A stretch of 64,000 nt of DNA. It comes from Salvelinus alpinus (taxonomy: Eukaryota > Chordata > Actinopteri > Salmoniformes > Salmonidae). The translations under genes were made by a program, and so were the position numbers. Where the stretch lies: positions 2,308,663 through 2,372,662 of the forward strand of contig NC_092089.1 in assembly GCF_045679555.1 (NCBI RefSeq), read 5' to 3'. The notes beneath the pieces were generated by a model. It was not told the origin of the DNA, did no database searches, and saw only the letters and a program-made list of their open reading frames with translations. Positions 49,021 through 64,000 of the stretch are shown here, one piece after another (the first letter of the stretch is position 1; every line of letters starts with the position of its first letter).

Positions 49021-50318
49021 CCACACTGCATTTAGCAGTGTGCTGGGGTCTACTTTGCTTTCACCACGCTCTCTCACACACAAATACACACAGATGTCGA
49101 TAGAACACACTCAGCTCATTGGATAGTCTATGAATAAAACACACACACCGTTGAGGATGGCTCAAAGCAGGAATGTCTGTGTGTGTTTTGTCATAGATGT
49201 GTCGTTAAAACATGTCAATTCTACCAGTGTGCAGCTGCATGCACTGAGCTCTCCCCTGCTATGTTTCTTCAAGCTCTTTCCCTTCCTGGTATGCAATTAT
49301 TACAGATTATTACATTACAATTATTGCATCCTATTTTGTACATTGGGAAAACAGACAATACAGGAACACCAGTCCTTTTTGAAATCATATCAGCAGTTTA
49401 TTGGAAGCCATGGGAATCACCATGGTAACACTTAGTTTGTCTCCTAACAGAGAATGTTAAAGAAACACACCGGTAATGTTTGTAAAATCTGTTTACAATA
49501 ACAGTCATGCCCAAAGTTAGTCATTCAAATGCCTACATACTGTAGGCCTACAGCAATATTACCCAGCATCCAAGTTTATGTTCTAGATGATTCATATTTA
49601 CATTTCTGCCTGTCTAGGATTTCTGACTCTGTTTTTATGCAACACACAGCCTCTTAAAGCTCGATAGAGACACATAGGATTGTTGGTCAAATTCGATCCA
49701 CACACAGTTCATTGAGAAGACTAGCTATATACTTGACTGTGTGTTTGGGTCCTGAACCGTGGGGCCCATGGGCTATAGCTCAGGTACTCAGTCTGATGGG
49801 TTAGCCAACTCTGTAAAGTCACACATTTAAAAACAACTCAGAAAACACCCATTAGATTTCATAGTGATCATCTAAATATGGTCATTTATACCAGCTAGAA
49901 ACTGGTCTGGATACAGTCACAACAGCCGCCCTGAGTCAAAATAACATACATAATCTCAAGGACGAAATAACACTCTCAAAAAGGAAAAACAAAACAAAAA
50001 TCTATAAAACATTTTTTTGCATGAAAATCACTTCAATGTCCAATCACTAATGGGCTACTGAAATAATTTCATCAAATCAAATCATTGCTCTCTGAAATGA
50101 CAAAAATATATTTATTCAACAAGTGAAGCATTCAAAGTAATTTCATGTCATGTTATCAATGCATTCTCATGTGTCTGTGTCTCTAAGTTTGTGTGTCTGT
50201 GTATGTGTCTGTGTGTCTCTTAAGTGTCTATGTTTGTGTGTTTGTGTCTGTCTACTACTGTATGCATGTTTCTTTGTCTAATTATCTGTCAACATGTACG
50301 GTACAGTTCAGAGGGAGT
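49021..50318 (-). other. rorc: rorc 3' UTR and downstream flank
   Basis: No coding exon is seen. The region next to the stop codon at 50319 is presumably 3' UTR; one candidate AATAAA on the - strand is near 50112 and another near 49397. The UTR end cannot be fixed. Confidence 0.4.
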
Positions 50319-55205
<4,887 letters not shown>

Positions 55206-55208
55206 TCC

Positions 55209-55332
55209 TGCACATCTGATAGAATACACACTATACTGCACATCTAATAGAATACACACTATACTGCACATCTGATAGAATACACACTATACTGCACATC
55301 TGATAGAATACACACTATACTGCACATCTGAA
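55209..55332. repeat. 28-bp tandem repeat, 4.4 copies
   Basis: The unit GCACATCTGATAGAATACAC plus ACTATACT is nearly invariant; one copy has CTAATAG. Confidence 0.9.
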
Positions 55333-56417
55333 AAGAGTAACAAACTATAACCCTAAAGACTGCATGCATGGTATTGTCTATGTGCAGTAAAACAACTGAA
55401 CAACACTTCATGAAGACTGACTAATTGTGTGAGAATGTTAATGGGAAAGTGGATAGACAGAATGGATGGGTGGGTATATAGAACAAGTAGAGTGACTGCC
55501 TGCAAAACGGTATAGAGAGAGAGCTAAAGAGAGAGAGAGCAAGAGAGAGAGAGAGAGTGTCAGTGGTCTCTGTTTTTTGCTCTCTCAGTTCTGATTCTCA
55601 ACCTCAAACAACAGGAAACCAACCTGACCCACAACCTTTCACTGTTGACGCACATACACACATGTATGTTTCTATCTTTTCCATTCATTTGGGATTGAGG
55701 ACCAGTATGTACTGCAGGGCTGTATGAGGATCAGCAATACCATAGACAACATATGGTGTGGGATGTGGACTCATCTCCACATTAGATCATTGATGATTTA
55801 AAACACGTAGGAATAATTTGCAACTGCCACAGCAAACTGTGTTTCCATCTTGGTCCCTATCTCTCAAACTCACCCTCTATCTCTCTATTCTCTTTCTTCA
55901 TCTTATTCTGAAGCCACATTGCTGATATTGGTCTATTTCCTCTATGTGTCCTTTATTCTCATATCTCTCCACCTATACAGACCACAGGCCTCTAGATAAA
56001 TCTCTCTCTCAAATATATCTATAGATCTCCATCACCAAGACCAGTCAGTGATCTTCTATGATGTGCACAGCAGCCCTATCTTTAACTGTTACAGGCATCT
56101 CTACCCCAGGCAGGCCTATCCATCTAGTTAAGATCAACAGCTAACATGGCTAACAGCTAACCTGGCTAACTGCTAACCTGGCTAACAGCTAACCTGGCTA
56201 ACAGCTAACCTGGCTCCAACTTCATCAGAGCCGTCATTTACCCAGCCTCCTTCACATCTGTTGATAGCACCAGTGGTGGTATTGTGAAGTCCCTCCCACA
56301 ATAGTGTTGTGTTGTCTCTTGTCGTGACGTGTGTTTTGTCCTATATTCATATTTTATTTATTACTTACTTATTTTTAATCCCAGGCCCCATCCCTGTAGG
56401 AGGCCTTTTGTCGTTTG
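55333..56417. other. Probable rorc upstream or intron region
   Basis: (GA)n-rich stretch at 55515-55558, and a 16-bp GCTAACCTGGCTAACA tandem repeat at about 56140-56216. No coding exon is supported. Confidence 0.4.
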
Positions 56418-56490
56418 GTTGGCCGTCATTGTAAATAAGAATTTGTTCTTAACTGACTTGCCTAGTTAAATAAAGGTTAAATAAAAATTA
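56418..56490 (+). mobile_element. SINE tail fragment
   Basis: TTGGCCGTCATTGTAAATAA, GAATTTGTTCTTAACTGACT and TGCCTAGTTAAATAAAGGTT, the 3' part of an HpaI-type SINE. Confidence 0.85.
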
Positions 56491-56675
56491 ATTAATTAAT
56501 AACCCTCGACTTATTCCACATTTGGTTGTGTTACAATCTAAATTCAAAATGGATTAAATATAATTTATTTTCACACATCGACACACAATACCCCATATTG
56601 ACAACGTGAAAATATGCTTTTAGAAATTCTTGCAATTTTTGGGAAAATGCAATACAGAAATATCTAATTTACATA

Positions 56676-58289
56676 CAGTTGAAGTCGGAAGTTTACATAC
56701 ACCTTAGCCAAATACATTTAAACTCAGTTTTTCAAACTTCATGACATTGAATCCTAGTAAAAATTCCCTGTCTTAGGTCAGTTAGGATCACCACTTTATT
56801 TTAAGAATGTGAAATATCAGAATAATAGTAGAGAGAATTATTTATTTCAGCTTTTATTTCTTTCATCACTTTCCCAGTGGGTCAGAAGTTTACATACACT
56901 CAATTAGTATTTGGTAGCATTGCCTTTAAATTGTTTAACTTTGGTCAAACGTTTCAGTTAGCCTTCCACAAGCTTCCCACAATAAGTTGGGTGAATTTTG
57001 GCCCATTCCTCCTGACAGAGCTAGTGTAACTGAGTCAGGTTTGTAGGCCTCCTTGCTCGCAAACACTTTTTCAGTTCTGCCCACAAATGTTCTATAGGAT
57101 TGAGGTCAGGGCTTTGTGATGGCCACTCCAATACCTTGACTTTGTTGTCCTTAAGCCATTTTGCCACAACTTTGGAAGTATGCTTGGGGTCATTGTCCAT
57201 TTGGAAGACCCATCTGTGACCAAGCTTTAACTTCCTGACTGATGTCTTGAGATGTTGCTTCAATATATCCACAGAATTTTCCTTGCTCATGACGCAATCT
57301 ATTTTGTGAAGTCCCTCCTGCAGCAAAGCACCCCCACAACATGAGGCTGCCACCCACGTGCTTCACGGTTGGGATGGTGTTTTTCAGCTTGCAAGCCTCC
57401 TCCTTTTTCCGCCAAACATAATGATGGTCATTATGGCCAAACAGTTCTATTTTTGTTTCATCAGACCAGAGGACATTTCTCAAAAAAGTACAATCTTTGT
57501 CCCCATGTGCAGTTGTAAACCGTAGTCTGGCTTTTTTATGGCGGTTTTGGAGCAGTGGCTTCTTCCTTGCTGGGCGGCCTTTCAGGTTATGTCGATATAG
57601 GACTCGTTTTACTGTGGATATAGATACTTTTGTACCTGTTTCCTTCAGCATCATCACAAGTGCAAATCAATTCTGGGATTGATTTGCACTTTTTGCACCA
57701 AAGTACGTTAATCTCTAGGAGACTCCTTCCTGAGCGGCATGGCGGCGGCGTGGTCCCATGGTGTTTATACTTGCATACAATTGTTTGTACAGATGAATGT
57801 GGTACCTTCAGGCATCTGGAAATTGCTCCCAAGGATAAACCAGACTTGTGGAGGTCTACAATTTTTTTCTAAGGTCTTGGCTGATTTCTTTTGATTTTCC
57901 CATGATGTCAAGCAGAGGCACTGAGTTTGAAGGTAGGCCTTGAAACACATCCACAGGTACACCTCCAATTGACTCAAATGATGTCAATTAGCCGATCAGA
58001 AGCTTCTAAAGCCATGACATCATTTTCTGGAATTTTCCAAGCTGTTTAAAGGCACAGTCAACTTAGTGTATGTAAACTTCTGATCCACTGGAATTATGAT
58101 ACAGTGAATTATAAGTGAAATAATCTGTCTGTAAACAATTGTTGGAAAAATTACTTGTGTCATGCACAAAGTAGATGTCCTAACGTACTTACCAAAACTA
58201 TAGTTTGTTAACAAAAAAATTCTGGAGCGGTTGAAAAACAAGTTTTAATGACTGCAACCTAAGTGTACGTAAACTTCAGACTTCAACTG
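56676..58289 (-). mobile_element. Full-length Sleeping Beauty-type Tc1 element
   Basis: 1614 bp between TA dinucleotides, running CAGTTGAAGTCGGAAGTTTA to a matching inverted end CTTCAGACTTCAACTG, with inner direct-repeat-like copies (AGTTTACATACACTCAATTA near 56886; TGTATGTAAACTTCTGATCC near 58066). The length matches the family. The transposase lies on the - strand and is broken. Confidence 0.92.
56890..57903 (-). pseudogene. Sleeping Beauty-type transposase, frameshifted
   Basis: ATG at 57903-57901 ([12 protein letters not shown]), but a frameshift or stop follows at once. Later pieces include [51 protein letters not shown] (first Asp), then a frameshift near GCFAAGG, and VFQMDNDPKHT (second Asp), [20 protein letters not shown] (Glu). 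All three catalytic residues can be seen, but in different frames, so no active enzyme is made. Confidence 0.9.
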
Positions 58290-58727
58290 TAAGTATTCAC
58301 ACCCATGAGTCAATACTTGGAAAACCTTTCTGGTCTTTGTGGTGGAATCCGTATTTGAAATTCACTGCTCGGCTGAGGGACCTTACAGATAATTATGTGT
58401 GTGGGGTACAGAGATGAGGTAGTTATTCAAAAATCATGTTAAACACTATTATTGTACACAGAGTGAGTCCATGCAACTTATTATGTGACTTGTTAAGCAA
58501 ATATTTACTCATTAACTTATTTAGGCTTGCCATAACAAAGGGGTTGTATACTTGACTCTAGACATTTCAGATTTTCATTTTTAATTAATTTGTAAAAATG
58601 TCAAAAAACACAATTACACTTTGACTTTATGGGGTATTGTATGTAGGACATCTTACTTTAATCAATTTAGAATTTAGGCTGTAACACAACAAAATGTGGT
58701 GTGAATACTTTCTGAAGGCACTGTATT

Positions 58728-60764
58728 ATACATAAAGCGAGAGTCAAATCAAATACAGTGAGGTTGTGATGGTTTCCGCGACAAGGTTCATTGAGCTAAT
58801 GCAGAAGGGCAGTAGAAAGCCACTATCAGAGGCTATGCAGCCTAATAAAAAAGGGCCTTTTATATAAAATGTCCATTGTCTTTCATAAGGGGTTGAATAT
58901 CTCTGACATGAGCAGCGAGTGCCATTCAGCACCTTTCCCTTGTCTTTGTATAAAGTCCCCTGTCAGCATTCTGCATTTTGCTCTGTAAACGGACAAAAAA
59001 CCTCAACTTTCCTCCACCGGAAACACCCCGCAGAATTACACCCTCCAACATACAGATGCATGACAAAGAGAACACAGGGCATACGGTTATCCTTAGAGAG
59101 TAAGAGATTTACTTGAGATAACATTGGAACATTGTGTGAATACTTTGAAATAAAATCTCCAATCTAATTGACGGCACACTGACATGTTTCAAACAAAAAT
59201 AACTCGTGTTTTTCTGTCAAAAAATGTTGGTCTAGATAACGATTACTTGATATGATTTTTTATTTCTTATTACTGACAAGCAGTATCTGGACAAATATGA
59301 CAATAAAGATGTTCCAAAGGGAATCAGAAATGTTGGTTAAATATGATCAAAGAATAAAATAGCTATAAATGTATTTAGGGTGATTATTGATCCTTAATGT
59401 TACTTACTTCTTGGTAGATTTCAACAATTTGCTATAAATGAATCAATTCCACATTTGAAAAACCTTAATATGAAACATGACAAAATATAGAAGCAAATAT
59501 CATAATTAGAATGAAATTACTTTAAATGAAACATCTGAGACTCTGAATTATATATGCTGTAAATATCAAATACGTATCCATCACACTTAACCTTAATATG
59601 CTCTTAATGCTTTACAATTAAAACTTTTGTAAATGTGCTATAACATATTTATAATACTAATATAACTTAATTAGTAAAGGAATCTCTGGAATTTAAGACA
59701 CATTTAATTTAACGTATATTTTGAAGTTTCTTGTGCCGTTTGAGACCCATTTAATGTAAGGTATTTGTTATTGGTAGGTTATTGAGCGGTGATAGCTGAT
59801 GTGGGGACAGTATGCCTCAAAATGGAAGTTGTGCACCGCCCAGGTGGGTGCTATATTGAAAGTGGATGTGGGAGCTATACAATTGAAAGCGCTTTGAGAG
59901 ATAGAACATTTTTATGCAAGATAATCCTAGATAAATAACACTGTTTTTTTTACAGTATTGCCATGAGAATTCTCTACATGACAAGCTTGAAGACTACATC
60001 TTAAATGAAATGATACGCATCACACTGAATTTGTTTTGAGTGGAGCCTCTGAATAGTTATTTTGGAAAGTGTCATTTGTGAGTAATACCATGCTGTCTGG
60101 TTAGTAGAACTGTGGCTCTAGTGAGTAAAAAAAACAGAAATCTTCACCATCAATAATAAAGACATCTTACGTATTTCAACATAAGCATTTTAGAAAGGCT
60201 GTTTTGAACCCCAGACTGAGTCCAAGGGGAACAATAATGAGTTGTGAGGTAAACCAAGTAATGGTGATGGGTGTGTGACCGTGTGACTGTGTGACTGCTC
60301 TCTTTCATTTCTCAGGTTTGGGGGTGAATGTGTTACTTCAGATTTTGGTATCAACTCTTTGAAGTAAAGTGAGGTGCTTTGGAAGTGTGTATGTGTGTGC
60401 AGCTGTATGTATGCGTAAGGAAAGTCTTTTGAAGTAAGAGAACAGGAATCTGAACAGGAATCCCCCAGAAGCATCAGCAGACTCTTGTTTGTGAACGGAG
60501 AACGCCGCCTGAACCAAGCCTATGACTATGGTGGTGGGCCACTCTCAGAGAAAAATGATTTGAAATGCAGAAATGTTCACTGTTGTATTTAAGTAATGTC
60601 ATCATTGTAAAACAGTCTACAGTTGTGTTAATTATTCTAACAGGGTTTAGGAGCTAAGGTGAAAACTCTCCTTTCTTGACATTAAAATTAGAACCCAGTG
60701 TGTGTAATATTAGAAATGACATCTGCATCATGTTATATTCAGTGACAAACACACAGGAGATATG
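58728..60764. other. Intergenic or rorc upstream region, nothing recognised
   Basis: AT-rich, few repeats, no coding call. It is one of the least repeat-filled 2-kb stretches of the window, so a conserved-element comparison would be worthwhile. Confidence 0.4.
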
Positions 60765-61248
60765 CACTGAGTGTACAAATCATTCAGAACACCTTCCTGA
60801 CATTGAGTTGCACCCCCTTTGCCGTCAGAACAGCCTCAATTTGTCGGCGCATAGACTCTACAAGGTGTCGAATGCATTCCACAGGGATGCTGGCCCATAT
60901 TGACTCCAATGCTACCCAAAGTTGTGCCAAGTTGTCTGGATGTCCTTGGGGTGGTGGTCCATTCTTGATACACACGGGAAACTGTTGTGTGAAAAACCCA
61001 GCAGCATTGCAGTTCTTGACACAAACCGGTGCCCCAGGCACCTACAACCATACTCTGTTCAATGGCAATTAAATATTTTAACTTGCCCATTCGCCCTCCG
61101 AATGGCACACACACACAATCCATGTCTCAGGGCTTAAAACTCCTTCTTTAACCTGTCTCCTCCCCTCAATCTACACTGATAGAAGTGGATTTAACAAGTG
61201 ACATAAGGGTTGGTAGCTTTCACCTGGTAATGTTTTCTACACTCAGTG
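60765..61248 (-). mobile_element. Deleted Tc1-type element (MITE-sized)
   Basis: CACTGAGTGTACAAA at the left and ACACTCAGTG at the right form inverted ends. The interior (ATTTGTCGGCGCATAGACTC, CCACAGGGATGCTGGCCCAT) is a shortened Tc1-like body with no transposase. Confidence 0.75.
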
Positions 61249-61516
61249 TATATCACACTACCACACACACACACTGAGGCGCCAACCACAGAGGGGCAGC
61301 TGTGCTACGGTGTGTGTGTGTGTGTGTGTGTGTGTGTCTACACAGTCCCTATGGCGCCATATAGATGCGTGAATAGAAACTGGTGCAGAGGATGCTCTGA
61401 GAGGACCATCTCACAACACAGTACGGTCTCATGCCAAACTCCCTATCCCTCTCTCCCCTTCTGCCTACACAGTCCCTGTTCCTCTCTCCCCTTCTGCCTA
61501 CACAGTCCCTGTTCCT

Positions 61517-62470
61517 CTCTCGTGTGTCACATCACAGACTGTGTGAGTGGTAGTTCTCGTGTGTCACATCACAGACTGTGTGAGTGGTAGTTCTCGTGTG
61601 TCACATCACAGACTGTGTGAGTGGTAGTTCTCGTGTGTCACATCACATACTGTGTGAGTAGTAGTTCTCGTGTGTCACATCACAGACTGTGTGAGTGGTA
61701 GTACTCGTGTGTCACATCACAGACTGTATGAGTGGTAGTTCTCGTGTGTCACATCACAGACTGTGTGAGTGGTAGTTCTCGTGTGTCACATCACAGACTG
61801 TGTGAGTGGTAGTTCTCGTGTGTCACATCACATACTGTGTGTGGTAGTTCTCGTGTGTCACATCACAGACTGTGTGAGTGGTAGTTCTCGTGTGTCACAT
61901 CACAGACTGTGTGTGGTAGTTCTCGTGTGTCACATCACAGACTGTGTGTGGTAGTTCTCGTGTGTCACATCACAGACTGTGTGAGTGGTAGTTCTCGTGT
62001 GTCACATCACAGACTGTGTGAGTGGTAGTTCTCGTGTGTCACATCACATACTGTGTGTGGTAGTTCTCGTGTGTCACATCACAGACTGTGTGAGTGGTAG
62101 TTCTCGTGTGTCACATCACATACTGTGTGTGGTAGTTCTCGTGTGTCACATCACAGACTGTGTGAGTGGTAGTTCTCGTGTGTCACATCACAGACTGTGT
62201 GAGTGGTAGTTCTCGTGTGTCACATCACAGACTGTGTGAGTGGTAGTTCTCGTGTGTCACATCACAGACTGTGTGAGTGGTAGTTCTCGTGTGTCACATC
62301 ACAGACTGTGTGAGTGGTAGTTCTCGTGTGTCACATCACAGACTGTGTGAGTGGTAGTTCTCGTGTGTCACATCACAGACTGTGTGAGTGGTAGTTCTCG
62401 TGTGTCACATCACAGACTGTGTGAGTGGTAGTTCTCGTGTGTCACATCACAGACTGTGTGAGTGGTAGTG
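61517..62470. repeat. 37-bp minisatellite, about 26 copies, with 33-bp variants
   Basis: The unit is TCTCGTGTGTCACATCACAG followed by ACTGTGTGAGTGGTAGT. Some units lack four bases (ACTGTGTGTGGTAGT) and a few have CATACT. Frames through it are artefacts. It sits in the region upstream of the known rorc exons. Confidence 0.96.
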
Positions 62471-62939
62471 AGAGAACATGGAAATGTGTTGCTGTAATTT
62501 AAGTCTTTGAAACATAAGCAGGTAAAATACTTAGTCATATCAGGACAGTATCCACGACCACAGTAATGACACTTAAATGTCCTAGTGCCCACTTACTAAC
62601 CAATGAGAGGCTTCAAAGATCCCTCATTTGGTTTCAAAACAACCTAAACAAGTAGTCATAGTTAACCATTTACATATTTAGACAAAAACTATCAAATATT
62701 TTGAAGACTGATTAGGCCCAACTTCCACCTTGACATTTTATAACTACATCACTTGTGTATTTTTACAATAAGTGATAATGCTGTGCAAGATGTTTTGAAA
62801 TATATACATTATTTTCAAGAGTATTATCAAAATAGATGGTTACATTATATCACTTCTACAGCCCTGTAGAATCAGACGAAACGGTTCTATCTTGACTCCA
62901 TTATGCTTCTAGAAGAACTAGAACAAAAATCAGCAGACA
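62471..62939. other. Nothing recognised
   Basis: Non-coding sequence between the minisatellite and the expanded SINE. Confidence 0.4.
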
Positions 62940-62942
62940 CTT

Positions 62943-63378
62943 GGGGGGGCAGGTAGTCTAGCGGTTATGAGTTGGGCTCCTAACCTCTTGTTGGAATCCC
63001 CGAGCCCCTGAACCCCCTGAAAAACCTGTCCCTGGAGCAAGACACTTAACCTCTTGTTGGAATCCCCGAGCCCCTGAACCCCCTGAAAAACCTGTCCCTG
63101 GAGCAAGACACTTAACCTCTTGTTGGAATCCCCGAACCCCTGAACCCCCTGAAAAACCTGTCCCTGGAGCAAGACACTTAACCTCTTGTTGGAATCCCCG
63201 AGCCCCTGAACCCCCTGAAAAACCTGTCCCTGGAGCAAGACACTTAACCTCTTGTTGGAATCCCCGAGCCCCTGACCCCCCTGAAAAACCTGTCCCTGGA
63301 GCAAGACACTTAACCCTCATTTCTCCTGTAAGTGGCTCTGGATAAAACCATCAGCTAAATGACTCAAATGTCAAATGT
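62943..63378 (+). mobile_element. tRNA-derived SINE with a 66-bp internal tandem expansion
   Basis: The head GGGGGGCAGGTAGTCTAGCG and the tail TAAGTGGCTCTGGATAAAAC then ATGACTCAAATGTCAAATG are SINE ends. The middle (about 62981-63310) is five copies of a 66-bp unit (TAACCTCTTGTTGGAATCCC..GAGCAAGACACT). Because 66 is divisible by three, two - strand frames stay open for about 120 codons with a 22-residue period. These are not genes. Confidence 0.85.
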
Positions 63379-64000
63379 AAACTTGAAGAGCAGCTACAGA
63401 GTCAAGTTGTTGGAGGTTTTGGAAAGAAACAGGACCAGAATCTGGTGAGGATGTTGGACATGCCAACAGGCTGAAACACAATGCACTATCATCATTCTGA
63501 AAAATATATTTACATGATCATGTTTTGAGTTTAGAAATGAATATGACTGTGAGCGGATACGTTGCTGTTGCTGTACTTGAAGAGTTGGAGGAATACGGAA
63601 GGAGAATGGGGGACGAAAAAAAGCCAAACAAACATACTTCAAATGTAGGCTACAGTACAGTATACACTCTCTCTCTCACACACACACAGATACGGTACTG
63701 TACAGAGTAACACACATTAAATCAAGGCCATCACTCCTACCTCGCATCATCTTCACTCCACTTCTCAGTCTTCTTGTCCCACTTTCACAAACTCTATTTC
63801 TCTCTCTCTTTCTTGTTGTCACCCTCACCCTCAATTCACAATCACTGTCAAATTGTCACTGTCACTCTCTTGATCTCTTTCCTCTCTTCTCTTGCTGTCT
63901 GTCCTTTCTCTTGCAGAGTGACTATCTTAGTGCACCTACAGCATGTTTAGGCCTCAGAGTCTCCGCTAGTCACTGCTCAAGCGCTCTGTCAGTCACACAG
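63379..64000. other. Nothing recognised; CT-rich towards the end
   Basis: 63660-63920 is rich in CTCTCT and CACACA. No coding exon is supported. Confidence 0.4.

Larger units (their letters stand above)
56500..58727 (-). mobile_element. Older Tc1 element hosting a Sleeping Beauty-type insertion
   Basis: The left part, 56500-56675 (CTTATTCCACATTTGGTTGT; AATTCAAAATGGATTAAATA), and right part, 58290-58727 (GTATTCACACCCATGAGTCA; GGCTGTAACACAACAAAATG; CTTTCTGAAGGCACTGTA), are two ends of one Tc1 subfamily like 3480-6118. The split point is the TA of the inner element. Confidence 0.75.

Noticed and set aside
61246-62209. Cys/Val-rich repeated protein frames
   Set aside because: Frames through the 37-bp minisatellite; they stay open only where 33-bp units occur together.
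62930-63320. Two ~120-codon frames with perfect 22-residue repeats on the - strand
   Set aside because: Caused by the 66-bp tandem expansion inside a SINE; in-frame only because 66 is divisible by 3.

Overview
This is animal nuclear DNA, almost certainly from a salmonid fish (salmon, trout or charr). It has spliced vertebrate-type genes with GT-AG introns. It also has tRNA-derived SINEs of the salmonid HpaI type, many Tc1/mariner copies including a 1.6-kb Sleeping Beauty-type element, Rex1/CR1-like LINE fragments, hAT fossils and several minisatellites. There is no prokaryotic gene, operon or CRISPR array, so terms such as RBS or operon do not apply.

Three host genes can be supported. (1) 973-12296, + strand: a four-exon C2H2 zinc-finger gene of about 760 codons. 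Its first exon lies 8.8 kb upstream of the second, across an intron packed with nested transposons. (2) 42967-44101, - strand: three consecutive exons of extracellular matrix protein 1 (ecm1). Splice phases agree, but an in-frame TGA sits in the middle exon and no later exons were found, so this is a damaged or partial copy. (3) 50319-53941, - strand: nine consecutive coding exons of a ROR-gamma-type nuclear receptor (rorc), complete from the first zinc finger to the AF-2 helix and fully in phase. Its short N-terminal exon(s) were not found. RORC and ECM1 both lie in human 1q21, so the pairing may reflect old linkage (inference).

Layout. 0-1.2 kb: LINE tail, putative promoter and zinc-finger exon 1. 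1.2-9.9 kb: intron 1, holding a hAT transposase fossil cut into four pieces by a LINE, a short tandem repeat and a Tc1 element that itself carries a fold-back Tc1. 9.9-12.3 kb: zinc-finger exons 2-4. 12.3-33 kb: transposon-dense intergenic DNA with Tc1 copies, a Rex1-like LINE on the - strand, a second fold-back Tc1 split by an L2-type LINE, and an LTR-like repeat split by a SINE. 33.5-36 kb: ZBED/SCAND3-like hAT fossil with a SINE, then a Tc1 MITE. 36.5-38.4 kb: 42 copies of a 44-bp minisatellite with higher-order structure. 38.6-40.3 kb: non-autonomous hAT element with an exact 8-bp target duplication. 40.4-42.4 kb: LINE endonuclease fragment carrying half a Tc1. 43-44.1 kb: ecm1. 47.4-49 kb: LINE reverse transcriptase. 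50.3-54 kb: rorc. 54-64 kb: probable upstream or first-intron region of rorc, with a Sleeping Beauty-type element nested in an older Tc1, a 37-bp minisatellite and a SINE with a 66-bp internal expansion.

The most unusual items are the two fold-back Tc1 elements that share one inversion junction, the nested hAT fossil, the minisatellite whose - strand repeats a splice-donor-like site 42 times, and the ecm1 nonsense codon. All calls come from reading the sequence and remembered family features; no database search was run.
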